Shown: piece by piece, positions 25,371-39,055 of the stretch | How positions within the stretch are numbered: position 1 is the first letter of the stretch | Layout: every line of letters starts with the position of its first letter | Assembly (NCBI RefSeq): GCF_018139145.2 | Contig: NC_059473.1 | Location: 68,740,707 to 68,804,706, forward strand | Source: Gymnogyps californianus | Taxonomy: Eukaryota; Chordata; Aves; Accipitriformes; Cathartidae | Direction: 5' to 3' | DNA length: 64,000 nt | The notes under the pieces: generated by a model | Seen by the model: the letters and a program-made list of their open reading frames with translations, nothing else | The model's database searches: none | What the model was told of the DNA's origin: nothing | Position numbers and translations under genes: made by a program

Positions 25371-28300
25371 TTATAATATGGACAGCTGTATATTGCTTGC
25401 AGGCAACCTCTCCACTGGTTTTGGTTGGTATGCAGACCTTAAGGCACTGAAGAAACTTGCTTTAAAAGAATTAAAAGTATACTTTTCATTGTCAAATTTA
25501 GAATAATCTTGAAAGTCTAACCTTAGAAAATAATTTTGAAATTGGCATACATTATATATGCTTTAGACTTGTGTTATGGATTTTTTGAAATTTAAGATAA
25601 ATGTACACTAAGTCATTTTCATAATTATGTTTGCAATGCGGCATCACTCCCAGTCTCAGATTCAGTGGATTTCTGTCTCTGTGGCTGCCAGTGAAACTCT
25701 ATTTCCTTCTGTAGCCAAGTAATTCTCAGTAATGTCTTATCTAGCTCCTTAAGACAGGCTTCCCTACTAGATAAACCACTGCAATTTGAAACCACGGGAA
25801 AGCAAACTGCAAACCTCTTTGCTCAGAATGACTGTAAACATACAAGCAAACATGCTCTCCATAAACAAAAGAACCTTTGAATTAATGACGGAGCATGCCA
25901 ATAGCCATCTTGTTTTCTGCTAAGAGAATATTCTAGACTGAAAGGACTGAGATAAGCAGGACTCAAACAGTGCTGTTGATGTAGATGTTTGATTTGACCA
26001 GTTAATGAAATGTGCTTCAGAAAAACGCACCGAATCAAATCTGAGTAAGAAGAGTCAAAAAACAGATAATTTTTCTGACCATACGAGACCATCTCCCACC
26101 TCTCAACAATACCCCAGACTACTCCCTTGTTATAATTAAGGTTATGTGGGGTATTATTGGTGGCAAAACTTTGTCGAATAAACAGGACCTATTTAGCAAT
26201 CGGCTGGACAAAACAATAGCAAATAGACCATGAAAGCAATAATCCTGTGCTGGCAGAGATGGACACTGGATGATCTAATTGACCTTCTGCATTTGAACCT
26301 TGTCATCTATCACTGGCTACGGGCTGCAGAAGAATGAAAAATGTGTAAGATGAAAACAGGTTTAACAATAGAAAAAGAAAACACAAATGCAAATGCAGAA
26401 TGCAATACGATTGCTCAAGATGCAAATTATAACCAGACCCAGGGACAGATTAAGAAATGATGAGTATACTCAGAGTGCCAGACTCCAAATAATAGGTTAC
26501 TGTAATGCCTCCTTTTTAACCCCACTCAGTCACTTAGCCAGCAGTAAACTTCCTTAGCAGGACTTGGATCTCCTCACGTTCAGGATGTAGGTAGAAACGC
26601 ACATTCAAAGCTCCAATTTTACTTCTAGGTCTACGCCGCATTAGAGACAACAACCTAGACTGCATTTTACAACTGGAAGAGTCACAGAAAGTAGCTCATC
26701 TCATCCGAGGCAGCTGAAGGCTGGATAAAACCTGTGTCTGTGGAAGATGGTATAATTGACACATCACCTTTGAAAATAGCCCTATAAACTGATTTCCCGG
26801 AGTTTATACTAGAGGCTATGCCAATGGTAGTGCTGCAATTAGCTGAAAAAATGCCTTGGATTTCTAGTATGATCAGCCTGAAAATCTTTGGTTTGTAGAA
26901 CAAGTTAATCTGCATTGCTTCCATTTCTGCTGATTTCTTATCACTTTGTGCACATCCTGCAGCCAGCCCCGTTACGTTAGCCACGGCCTAAGGGCAACTA
27001 AGCATGCTAAGTGCTTCTCAACACTCTCGCTCCTTCAAGATGTAACCACAGAAGGATTCTCCACCCTTTTCCCCAGGCTCAGGCCTGTCACCCCACCAGG
27101 CAAAATACAGGAAAAGAGACTGTTCTGCTGCTCTAGAATTGCTCTCCTTCTTTCCTTTGGGAAACACTGGATTTCCTTCCCAATTCCTGGTAAAAAGCAA
27201 CTCTAATGCATCCCCACTTTGTCCAGCTGATGCTCAGAAGCAGAAATTTTATAAAAGAGAGAAAAGAAGGAAAAGTTCTTGTGAGGGGCCACAGCTCTTC
27301 TCTCTCTCATCTCTGCTATTCAGCTCGAGGTCCACAGAACACCGAGGTTTCTAGAACATCAGGAGGTGGCTGGTAAAATGACTACACCTTGCTTCAAACA
27401 TACCCTCAGCTTCCAAGGGGGTTTGCTGGGAAGCATCACTGCCTGCTGGAGAAAACAGTGGGAGCCAGTCACTCAGCCATCAGTTTTTATGGGTTGGCAG
27501 GATCTATTGGCAGGTGTAAAGACATTTTTATTACCAACACTTCTAATCAAATTGTTTGATTACAAGATTAAGCTAGGATTTTGCAAATTAGCTCAATTGC
27601 CAAAGATTTTCTTACTTATTACTGACCCTTTTATCCAACAAAGAGTGGGATACAGAAAGGTTCATAGACTTTTATAAGACTACATCATTCTTCAGTTAAG
27701 AAAGGTTCAGAAATACTACCCTTATTCAAAATATTCAAAGACATTACAAATCCCCCTGCTCTCAGCCATATGACTTTCAAAGCTAGATTAAGAAGGGAAA
27801 AATATAACCTTAAAACAGACAGATCAACCTCTCCCAAGATCTTAGCTGCAATAGAAATGGAGCTGGAAGTATATGAGTGACCTTTTATTTTGCAGTTTTC
27901 CAATTTCTTCTCTTGCAAGTAAAATCAATAGTAAGTTTAGGTTCATTCTATTCCTCAGACTCTTTAACAAAAGCAATTTCTGTCCTCCATCTCTAACAAA
28001 GGGTCCCCAATCTCAGCATTACCCCAACAGCTCTAATAAACAGTTACGGGTCTCCACTGAACAATTTCTTTGCAAATCAGATTGACACAGAACAATTTCC
28101 TTGGCCAAGAAAACCAAGAACTCAGCCAAAAAAAGAAAAAAAAAAAAAACTTTCCCCTCAATTTTCAGGCAAACATACAACTGTAATAATATTTGAGCAT
28201 ATTTTATCATCAAAATCAACTACTTCACTCTTAAACAACTTACAGTATTTAGCCAACCATCCAACTAAACTGCTGGTCTGTCCAAACAATTAGTCATATT

Positions 28301-31300
28301 TTAAACCAATGATAATAGGCAAGATCATGGTTTCCATAATAAAGTCATCATTTTTAGTAGAAACCATACTTTGTATCTGTTTCTCCAATATATATGTTAT
28401 TGTATGTATATCGATGTAGTTAATACTCAGATGACAACTGATGGAGAATAGAAAAGAAACCGAGGTTGGCATAGATCCTACCTCATCCTGAGTTTCTGCT
28501 TCTGGGACAGGAGACAGGAAAATGAAAGGTCTCGGTAAACTTCATTCTCTCATAAGTAATGAGTAGGAAAGAGGAAGGTGAACCCACAAAGAAACCAGAA
28601 CAAGATGAGACCTTGGGATTTCAAACTCTCTTCCAGTTCATATAAACAGAGGCTATTTCCTTTGGGTTTAAATCCCTACCCCACCTTATTGCTCTGTTGC
28701 ACATTATAAGTAGAGGTCCCAACCATTTACCTAACTGAATTACCACAATATGTTCTCAGAAGAACTGCTATCACCAGAACTCAGGTCATCAGTGCCCAGC
28801 CCAAGAGATCAGCTGCTCTACCACCTGCAAAGGGCTGGGCGGTTTTACTGGCATGAAGCAGACACGTTTGGAGCCAAGCACATGGCACTTTTTGGTCCTT
28901 CCAAGCCCTGCACCTCAGGGCACAATGTCCTGCTTCAACAGAAAAGGTATCGACAGCACAAAATAAAGCAGCTCAATGCACCAATGCTGGCTTCCCACCA
29001 CGGTGGGGAGAAGGGGAGAATGGGTGTCTTTCTTGGCCTGTGACACCCAGGTACAGATCCCTTTCCCTCTAAACACCCATCTAGGCAGGTGCTAAGAGGG
29101 GACCCGTCACTGGCTGCTAGTGCATCACCTCAAAGCCAGCCGCAGCAGGACCCCCTTTCCCACAAGGACCAGCTGAAACAAAGACTTGGGACCTTCAGAA
29201 CATAAACCCAGGCTTTGGTGGGATTTTGTTGGGGTTTTTTTTGGGGGCAGACATTTATGTAACAGGGAGCACCTGAACTAACTGAAATCTAAGTAACGAT
29301 GTGGGGAAGGGAGAGGGGGAGGAACAGGGAAAGGAGTGGAAAAGCTTGGTCGTCAGTAATTCCTTACCTATAATAATTTCTAAAGCTGGCTAAGCACCCA
29401 AGCATGTGCAAAACTGCACAGACTGAAGTCTTCCTCTGGATCACCTCCAAGACATTAATGCATATACAATTATAATTAATGAGATTACAGATTTCATGAG
29501 ATCCCATTGGTTCCAGCTCAGTGTAAGAACAATAATTTTGGAGGGGTCAGTTGCCCTTTCTTATCCAAAGGACTTGCGCCAATGTAAAATTACTAAGTGG
29601 GAGGAGAATTAAAGCATGTCACTGGAAACTGGACAATTTAAGTCTCTGGAGATATACATCTGGTTTTATAGTTCATTCTTTGATATTTTTCTTTAAAAGC
29701 CTGAAAAAGTACAAGCAATTGAATACCAATTAAACCGTTACAGTGTCTGCAGGGCTTTTTTTCCATTACAGGTTCAATAACCTAAATGAGACATTTTAGT
29801 TACTTCTACAGAGTCCAGATTTACAACACCCCACCCCCCCCCAAGCCTTTGAATGCTGAAAACCCTGGTTTATAAAATCACATATTGAGATCAGTTCTGA
29901 GGAAACTCAGAAGCAACAGTGCAGTTATGTATCTGATAGGACAGCCAGCAGATAGGGATCATTTCGAAGAAAGGCACCCCTTTTGTCCCACTCACAACAG
30001 CTGTATTTTTGACAGCGAGTCGAAGTGAAGTACATTCAGCCATTGTAGCTACAAAGGCGTCCTACAGTTATGGCAGGGACTACTGCAAAGTTACAGCACT
30101 TGTGCTTTGAGTTATAAATAAAGCAACCTGTGGGACTGGGTGCTTAATGTTTGCGATTCAACAGATGTTCTTTACCCCCTTTTTCAGAACTTAGGTATTA
30201 ACACAACAGATTAGTTGGACACTTTAAAAACTGCCCTATCCAACTTTCCAGATCCTCCAAATCTACAAAGCAAAAGGCAACCGGTACCAAAATAGAGTCT
30301 TTGGGTACCAAGCTTACAGACTAAACCTTAAGCCAAGAAGCGGTTAGATTTCCTGCTCTTTGCCCAGACTATAAAGAGGATGTAATATTTCATGGTAAAA
30401 GATTGCCATGGAAGATATTTGCCTGCACTTTTTTTAATAAAGTCTATTTGGCAGCTATAGGGGAATGGACCATTAGGTATTTTTCCATCTCTAGCATCTA
30501 TTATTCTAATTTCATCTAGGAATAGCAGTCCAGTATCCATCTGTAGCAGTGAAGGCTAGAAAGGTAGTTAAGTGCAGACATAAAAACAGAGGCTGCTGGA
30601 ACAGCCAACACGATCAGTTGTCCATATCTGGTAGCCAGTAATCTGATAGTCTAGCCTCTTACCTTTAAGACTGAAAATATCCATCATCATAGAGTGGGAA
30701 TTCATTTCTAGAAGAACAAACAGAAAACTTTGAAAATAATCTTCTAGGCATGTGCTGGAGGTACCTCACCACCCTGTCCTCTGTCTTTGCGCTGATGTGT
30801 TGCATCCTGTGAAGAAGGCTAAGACAGACTCTCTGAAATGTTGTGATGTTTTTCTCTTCACCTTGTCACAGCTCTGCTGAGTGATGGAGGAGGATCTGAA
30901 TGGTCTATTCTCTCTGGAGTGAGAGAATAGTGTCAACACTGCTCTAGATTTCAGATCTGGCAAAACGTGCCTGAAGCTGACATGGTAGAACAGTAAGTTT
31001 TAAATGACATCTCCGTTCTCATATGACTCCTGTGAAGGTCTGCCATTAATAAGATAAAGCTTTCTTAAAAATTAAATGTTGTTCTTGTGTCTCTCATACT
31101 GAGTATCTCAGCACAACACTGAGTTAAATAAGGCACGCACTTATTTTAGATGTGGAGTGATAAGCACCAATTACTTACCAGTTTTAATGAAATTCTACGA
31201 GTACGTTTTAGTCCCAGCACCATCGGTTCTCACAGACTAGCAATGCTCCATAGATAAATTAGTCTTTCTTGACCTTAGCAATCACAAACATTCATTTTTT

Positions 31301-31961
31301 TCTTTGGAAGCCCTAACACAATTGGGTCTTCTGTGCAAAAAATCTTTCAGACAAGCTTTGAAGATAACCGCTACAATAACGGATTAATTCTCTTAGTTTC
31401 CTAGGTCTTGATCTGTTTGCTGTAGTTCGGTATAAAATAAAGAGTACCTTCCTTACAAATGACAAGTCAGAGTGAATGAAACCAATTGTGCAGATTACAA
31501 CCTTTGAAGTTTTACTTGAAGATCATACTAATTGTCCAGAAAAATTTAACAATCATTGACAAATCCGCTTGCATTGTTGCTCATGGTGCCAACCAGTTTA
31601 CATAACCTGTATTTTGTTCAAGAGAACGTGCAGGATATTGTGGACAATTACTTTATAGTTCACCATGAATTTCCCCACTAATTTTAAAATCAGTCTTTCT
31701 TTCAGTATGTATTTTCAGTACACTCCTATGGATCATTGGTTCTTTCCAGTTAGAAAGCAAATGAATGTAAACAGTGCCCACAGGCACCAAAATATTAAAT
31801 GCTACAACAGAACCCTACAAAATTACTAGTTTCACAGATAGATCCAGATTTAGATTTACAGATCCAGAACATTTTGCTTCCCTGATCTCCTAGCACAGAA
31901 AAAAATTCCAGTGGATGTATGGCATTGTGAGCTGGTTGTGATCAACTCTAGAAGAAAAGAT

Positions 31962-32130
31962 AGTGGAGTGCTTTGGGAACTAGCCTGAGGTTTGGGAGAT
32001 GTTCATTTTCCTGCTCCACTATGATGTCAGGTATGACCTTGGGCAACTCACATTTCTAAGATGGGAATAATATCTATTTCATAAGGATCTTGTGAGGACA
32101 AATGCATTGAAGAATGCAAGACACTCAAAT
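31962..32130 (+). mobile_element. MIR-like CORE-SINE remnant
   Basis: The sequence follows the MIR consensus: a TGACCTTGGGCAACTCAC core, then AGATGGGAATAATATCTA, then a TTGTGAGGACAAATGCA segment. This is an ancient family. Its right end abuts the CR1, which either inserted at its tail or replaced it. Confidence 0.75.
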
Positions 32131-32634
32131 CACAGAATGATAGAATGGTTTGGGTTGGAAGGGACCTTAAAGATCATCTGGTTCCAACCCCCCTGCCATG
32201 GGCCAGGGACACCTTCCACTAGACCAGGTTGCTCAAAGCCCCATCCAACCTGGCCTTGAACACTTCCAGGGAGGGGGCATCCACAGCGTCTCTGGGCAAC
32301 CTGTTCCAGTGTCTCACCACCCTCACAGTGAAGAACTTCTTCCTAATATCTAATCTACATCTACCCTCTTTCAGTTTAAAACCGTTACCCCTCGTCCTAT
32401 CACTACAGTCCCTAATAAAGAGTCCCCCCCTATCTTTCCTGTAGGCCCCTTTAAGTATTGAAAGGCCGCAGTAAGGTCTTCCTGGAGCCTTCTCTTCTCC
32501 AGGCTAAACAATCCAACTCTCTCAGCCTGTCCTCATAGAGGAGATGCTCCAGCCCCCTAATCATCTTCATGGCCCTCCTCTGGACCTGCTCGAGCAGGTC
32601 CATGTCTTTCTTATGCTAGGGGCCTCAGAGCTGA
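32131..32634 (-). mobile_element. CR1 LINE, 5'-truncated 3' end
   Basis: The plus strand starts CACAGAATGATAGAATGG and continues TTTGGGTTGGAAGGGACCTT, the reverse complement of the avian CR1 3' UTR. It ends in the reverse complement of the conserved CR1 region with CTCCTCTGGACCTGCTCGAG. Only about 500 bp of 3' sequence is present, the usual 5'-truncated form. The 8-bp terminal repeat typical of CR1 (ATTCTATG-like) is seen once or twice at the left end. It contains an 18-bp perfect palindrome, GACCTGCTCGAGCAGGTC, near the right end. Low divergence from the avian consensus suggests a relatively young insertion. Confidence 0.93.
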
Positions 32635-35600
32635 TGGTTTATATAAATACATAAAATAATTATGCAAGCTCTGTGGCTGGAAGCTTTGCAGGATAAGGAG
32701 TCCTAAGTTCCCATATAATTTGTAGAAAGGATGGCCACAGCACTATATAAAAGGAGTCTTCACCCTGCATTCCTGAAGGCAGATGTTCCACATGGGAAGA
32801 TGTTCTCAGCCTCAGAGATGAATGCCTACTTGCATTTCACACACAGAAAACCCCTTCAGGCTTCAAGCAGGACAAAAAACCTGGGGTACCCATTGCAGTC
32901 ACAACTGCTGCTCTGTCACTCTTGTACTGCTTCATCATCTCAGCATACAGGGTACAAATATCCCCATGAGTACACACATAGCATCTTGTTCCAAACACCT
33001 CCCAAAACTCCTCTGCGTGCTGCTATTCGCTGCGTAACTGACTTGACCTGCTACACAACACTCCTGTTCCTCCATACTATTCAGGGTGGGATTAACTAGT
33101 CAGTGATTTCACACATTGAGTCTGGTTTATGTCCTGCTACTCAGACCTTACCCACACAGACAAGGGCTGTCTCACCAAACCACGCTCAGAGAGCAAAAAA
33201 ACCCCAGCACATCCTCACACCAGCTACCCAGGCATGCTCTTTGTAACACCTGGGTCAAAAAGTTGCAGCATCCAAATTAAAGGAATCGCAGGCCACCCCT
33301 CCATTGACAGACAGAGGAAAGAACTGATTTCTCCATAAAAATCAGCAGCCACTGAGATGCAAATCCAAATAGGACAAAGACCAAATCAGAAACACATTAT
33401 GCTCCAAAAGGGCCAGTTTCACAGGGTTGGAAACTATTATGAGCCAAATCAGCTTGGAGAGAGAATTTTTGAAAGGAAAACAGAAGTAATAATTAGGAGG
33501 TATTAAAAAAGAGAGCACTGAGTACCTAAAGATCCACAATCACACACAAAAAAAGGAAATTTTTGCTGCTGTGACACACACTGTGGTTGGACTTTTCTAC
33601 ACCTTAAAACCTTCCAGAACCTGAAGAGAGACTGCAAGTGCCCCACAGCTGCAAATCTCTTCACGTCCCTCCAAGGTGCTAAATCCCATGGACAAAAAGC
33701 CCGGTTGCGGCTCCACTGCTGATCCTCACAGTTCCTCTGGGTTAACTTTGGCACATCCTGTCCCTGGATCACAACAAGAAAAGAAAGCTTTCAGCAGCCA
33801 CAACATAGCTCTTCATTTAAAAGAAAAACACAATAAAGCATAAGTCGCAAGTGAGTAAGTAACCCCCAAAGGCAATCCTTCTCACTTTAGTTTATCTTTC
33901 CTTTTCTCAAAGACATGGTCAATCTGCATTGAGAAAGGCAGCTAATGACTCTTCTTCTTCAACCTTCCACAATTTTACGTTTAACAAAGCCCACTGTGAC
34001 ACAAAAGACCATCAGCTGCTTTCCTTCTCCTGCCAGGAGGTTCTTGGGCAATTCAGCGAGGAGCTGCAGAGTCTCCGCAGTCAGCCTGTGGTCTAGGAGC
34101 AATGTGAGAGACCACAGTTTCATGACCACAGTGAGCTGATCCAACAGCTCACCTCCGATGGGAGGAAATTCACTCCCTTGCAGTAATCTTTTTCAGCAAA
34201 AAGAACAGTTTTCTGCTGGCTTAGTAAGTTGAACTGGCACAAGAAAGGCTCCAGTAAGAACCAGAGCCGGTGCAAGAGTGGGCAACTCTGCTGAGCACAG
34301 CATGAGAAAAGCCAGAACCAGGGAACAGGGAAAAGGCACAAACCCCATCTCCTTTCAGCAGCACTGCACTGTCACATTAGCTTCCCTGCTTGTGAAACCG
34401 CAGGCTGAGGACTTGCTGCAGAGCAATAACTCATCTGCAGAACCTTTCATGAAATGTAATCCGGTACTCCCAAGCAGGATTCGTATCTCACCCATCAGCT
34501 CCTGTAAGCATCATACACATAAAGTAACAATCTAGTGAAAGGGGAAGTAAAATTAGCCATACAAATATTTAGATAACTCATGAAAAAAGGAGAAGTAGGC
34601 AGCAACTCGTAGAAATCATAAGCCAGAAAACTGATAAGGCGGCCAAAAGGACAAAGGGAAATAAATTCTGTGACCGCCAAAAGACACTAAGAAAGGAGAG
34701 GTTTTGAAGTTTGGGTGTTTGCTCTCCTGTGTGTTTGTTGAATTCTTGTTTTTTGCTGTATATCAGAAACAAATTGGTTCATTTTTGGATGGACAAAGTA
34801 GATGAAAATGAAGAGGCAGAACTATTTCATAAATATTCTTATCCAGCATTACAGAAGCAGCAGCTGACATGCATATATGAAATGAACGTGAATTAACTGG
34901 CCTCATTGTAAACAAAGAGTTTCAGTAAAAAAATAGACGATACCAACTAGAGAGCAAGTCTGAGTCATGCACATCCCAGAGCTCTAGAAGAGCAGACTGA
35001 CAAGTCCTTTGGACTTATTCGTCTCCATTGACTAGAAGGAGACTAACATGACTGCTTTAGATATAGATGTTGACATGAAAGATTAGGCGAGTCAAACCTC
35101 AGTCTAAATACTGATTGTCAGTGTGTTGCAGAAACTTAAGATACCTGGAATAAAGTGAATGTTGTGCCAGTTTGGTGAAAGACAAAGTACTGGCCTGCAA
35201 CTTGATCAGCGGTACCAATCCTGATATGAGACCCAGTTAATAAAAAAAAAGGAGATTAAAACAATCAATACCACTCAAAATGGGTATCTGCCAAGCAGAC
35301 CTTCTCAAACTTGTAGCAATTCCTGAAAGCCTGCTATTTGAAATTCTAAAAAATCAGAGTACTGTATGTTTTAACCACCCAAATTTTGGAAGTGTCATTC
35401 CCAAACCATGCCTGATTTCCGTAAATCAAGAGAGAAGGAAGTATCATGGGAAACAATAAACTATTTTGTCCCATTCATTGGTAGTGAGTTAAATGGATAG
35501 CTCTTGTTAATTAGGTACACATTTCTAAAGTACAAATGATTCTTAGCAAGACAAAAAATCAGAGGAAGGATTAAAAAATCTTCCATGTCCTGTTGTTCTT

Positions 35601-37537
35601 GTAGAGTTGAATGAATTAAAAACTTTTATCATAGTAAACTAAAATTGTGTAATATTCATCATTTACTAGGTTACTTTGTTAAAAGCTTTAGCTTTTTCAG
35701 GGAGTTCATTTCAATCTATTATTGCTCTAAGGATCACATAGGCCTTACTGTCAACAAAGAACTTTCTATATTAACTTTTACCTAAATTCTCTTCTCTGAA
35801 TGGCATGTGTTATTTCCACTGAATACAGTGGGAATTGCTCATGCAAAAATGAATGCTCCTTGAGGCTTATGTTACAGACTTTTAGATTCATGCCAGCCTA
35901 AGAGTTACAAGTTGATGGAAAAGCAAAGCAACCCATTAAAATATTTTTTTATTATTTCAAAAGTGGGATTCAGGACCTGCTGATTGTTGACAATTAGAAG
36001 ATGATTAAACAATATATCTTTAAAAAGAAGCATGTCCAAATTCTTGCCTTGTTTTTGCACTAACACTATGAACAGGTGGATTGTGGCAGATGTTTTCAAG
36101 GGCACAATCTGAAGGCAATAGCTTTATAAAGAACTTGTAAGGAGAATACGTTATCCTGAATAACTCTTTCTGCTCATAATAGGATGAGTAGAAAAAATCC
36201 ACTTGCTGTTACAGAACTCAGAACGCATTTGCAAAGGTGGCAGCCAGGGAAGAAGCACTTCTTGCTCACAAACTGTGCACATTTGGTATGGAAATATGCA
36301 AGATGACGACTGAAAATACACCCCAGTGCTGCCTCTCCTGACTGAAAGACAGGCTGGACTTCAGCTGAGACATTTCACTTTCCTCTTTCTGCCTCCTTGA
36401 GTCTACATTCATCCCTACCTCAAGGCATCCTGAGAAGGAAAGAAGAGCTCAGTCACTGTGCATTTCCCCTGTGCCTTCAGAGCAGCTGGGAGGCAAGCTG
36501 AGGCAGCCTGTCAAGCATCTGCTCATACCTGCTGAACAGCCGGTGGAGAAAACCAGCAGCTAACGGTGACAAGGAGCACACCCTTTAAAAACAAAGCCCT
36601 CAGCCCAGTTGAAGTGAGTGGAAGAGGTAGGTCTCTTGCAGGAGATCAGAGGGGCTGCATGGCTTTCCCTGCCAGCAGGCACAGCCTGGAGACAGGAGAT
36701 GCTGCTGCCTACGCCGTCCCCCATAATGCTTTAGCAGCGGCCACCTCGTTCACAATCTTCAGATTTGCCAGAAATTGTTAAGTAAGCGGTCCATCTGGGA
36801 AAGCTGCTGTTTTTCATAATGATTAACAGAATATGCCATAAATATAACTGGTAGTATTCATATTCCTTCTCTATGCAGGAGGTGCTCCAGGCAGGTCAGC
36901 AAGGCGCTCAGAGCATCTGCAGCGAGGAGCTCTTGCGTCGCCTCCGGCAAGTGCTGGCATCTAAGCCAACGTGCTCACAAGTAGCTTTCAGATGCCCTCG
37001 TGAGCTGCAGCCTCACACCTGGAGGGGCTGCGCTGGTGGAGAGGGCACCCTCTGGCAAGGCCACGGGATGAGGCTCTCAGCGTCCCATGGCGCTGCCTCT
37101 TCTCTGTCTCAGCGTGGTCGTGAAGAGAGGAACACACTGAGCAAGGTCTTGGTAAGCTCACAAGCTTCCAGAAGACTCTCCTGGCGAGAGGGAGGAGGGG
37201 AAGGAACATGGGCCACTTGCCAGAGATCGATCTGTGCAATTTAAAGAAATTAATTTAATTGTTTGTGGCAGCAGGAGAGCTTGCAGCTGCTGGCTCCAGG
37301 AAGCCTGGACAGTAAGAAAACACTGTGCCAACGGTGCTAGAATTAAGCAAGCAAGGTGAGCAACCCACAGCTGGGACTCGGGAAGCTCGGTGGCTTCGCA
37401 TCCCTGCAATGACAGGCTTGCACACCCACCTTCGCCATTTTGAACACTTACTTCCCAGCGTGGCAACTCTCTCTAAAATCCACGCTGGCTGTTAACACGT
37501 AGAGTAGCTGGTATGACATAGCGCTTAAAAAACTCAC

Positions 37538-37690
37538 CACCCCGCAATCGAAACCTCGCCCTGCAAAAGCCAGAGGTCCGTCCCGCAAAGGGGAGCCCCA
37601 GCAGGCTACTCGGGCGGGTGGGAGCCGCCGGCAGCGTGCTCCATGCCCTGTACGCAGACACCCGCTGCCCCAGCCCAGGGAGGAGAAAGA
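37538..37690 (-). other. CpG-rich block ending in a consensus splice donor
   Basis: On the minus strand a GC-rich stretch ends GGGGTG|GTGAGT (donor at 37537-37536), resembling a non-coding first exon. No acceptor or partner exon could be assigned, so this is only a candidate transcript start. Confidence 0.25.
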
Positions 37691-37726
37691 CAGGGAGAGC
37701 GCTAACAACTGTGTAATTACAAAATT

Positions 37727-37990
37727 ATGTTTGCTTATTTTTTTCTTTCCTTTTTTTTTTTTTTTTTGCCTCAGAAGATAAGAACAGTTGGAGAAGTATA
37801 TGCTGTGGGGCCTCAGCAAATCTACTGCCAGGATTTGCTGTTTGAGGCTTTCATCCATCCAGTTTTAATCCAAATTAGTAGGAGCTTCAGAAAGGGATTC
37901 TGGCAAAGTCACAGCTGGAGAGATTTCCATCATTAATTCTGCCAAGCATATAAAAATACAATTAAAAAAAAAGAGAAAGGGGGGTGGGAT
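37727..37990 (+). other. Strong acceptor-like pyrimidine tract followed by candidate conserved sequence
   Basis: TTTCTTTCC plus a long T run and GCCTCAG (AG at about 37773-37774) make a textbook 3' splice site on the plus strand. It is followed by about 200 bp of unique sequence with a short open frame (KIRTVGEVYAVGPQQIYCQD). A T run of this length can also be a simple repeat, so exon status is unproven. Confidence 0.2.
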
Positions 37991-38884
37991 ACAACAGTTC
38001 TTGGCACAAACATGTTTTGGTTTGCTTTTAGAGTAAGAACAAAAACCAAAAGAAGACCTATATTTAATTAAGAAATAGTCCATATCTTTGTCTTCTTTGA
38101 CATCTTTACATGAGGCTAAAAATGCTATTCTATGGTTATTATAAAACTAGTTTCTTACTGAGGTAGAAATTTTCTTTGCTTTGTAAAGAGGCAAGGGGGC
38201 TGGGGGTGAGAGGGGAGGTCCCGATTCCCTGGCCCCAGCGGCACGGGGCCTGTGTGGGTTTTTTGCAGGTCATTCCCCGTAGCAAACAGCAGTAGTTTAT
38301 GGAGTTCAGCCTGCAGCTTGTCAGGTCACTCCGGGGAACACCAGAACGGGAAGGCAGAACAAACGCAGGTGGTGCTTGGGTGCTTGTGCATATTCACCCA
38401 ATACGGACAGGCATATTCACCACTGTCCATAGCAGCTGCTTTGCCATTACAGGACTGAGCAGAGGCATCACGCTACTGAAGAAGCTGCTTTCCAGTAACC
38501 ACTATTGAAGAACCACCCATGGGTGCACACGCACCTCTGTGGCAGCTCCTGTTGCAAGCCGTGGAGACTAAAACATGACATTTTGCAAATGCCAGCTTTG
38601 ACAAACATTTACTGATTAAGCGAACCAGCTCCTTTTCTCATGTAATTTCATTACCTTTTTCCAGGGAGTGTTAAGGAATGAGGTTCAAGCAAAGGCATAC
38701 AAGTATTCTCTGCCACATACACATTTTGAAGAGAGTAGAAACTTCCCAAAACTTTCCTAAATTGCTAGGCGCTTGTTTATTAGCAAGACACAAGGTTCTC
38801 TCCAAGACAGGAGCGTGTGTCCTATGGTGCTGCTCTTGATTCGGGTTATCCTAGTCTCTGCCACAACTGTTATTGCAATAAACA

Positions 38885-39055
38885 CACTGCACTTGCCTAG
38901 CACTTCTAATCTCAGGATCTCACAGCTTTATGCAAACAGCCTCAAAACAAACCTGTAGAGCAGAACAATTTATAAAGGCATGAGCTGTGGCCAGAGGCAC
39001 CATTTCACCCATCACATACATTCACGTGAAGAACAGGACCACAACTCAGTGGAGA
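38885..39055 (-). mobile_element. Possible MIR/CORE-SINE remnant
   Basis: The order of weak matches (TAGCACTTCTAATCTCAGGA, TCTCACAGCTTTATGCAAAC, AACCTGTAGAGCAGAACAAT, then GAACAGGACCACAACTCAG) follows the reverse complement of sauropsid MIR-type elements. It is strongly degraded, so this is a tentative call. Confidence 0.4.

Larger units (their letters stand above)
15597..31961. other. Intergenic, unique sequence with candidate regulatory blocks
   Basis: No protein or RNA gene recognised on either strand. GC-rich patches occur at 17810-17940 and 19380-19930, and AT-rich enhancer-like blocks as listed separately. An A-run lies at about 28131-28149 and a C-run at about 29830-29842. Confidence 0.55.

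Noticed and set aside
32229..32444. 71-codon plus-strand ORF
   Set aside because: It is an antisense reading of the CR1 3' UTR.
37448..37858. 136-codon minus ORF as a protein gene
   Set aside because: It crosses an A-run (poly-Lys) and a CpG-rich block in one frame with no domain. I kept only the donor site as a possible non-coding exon.
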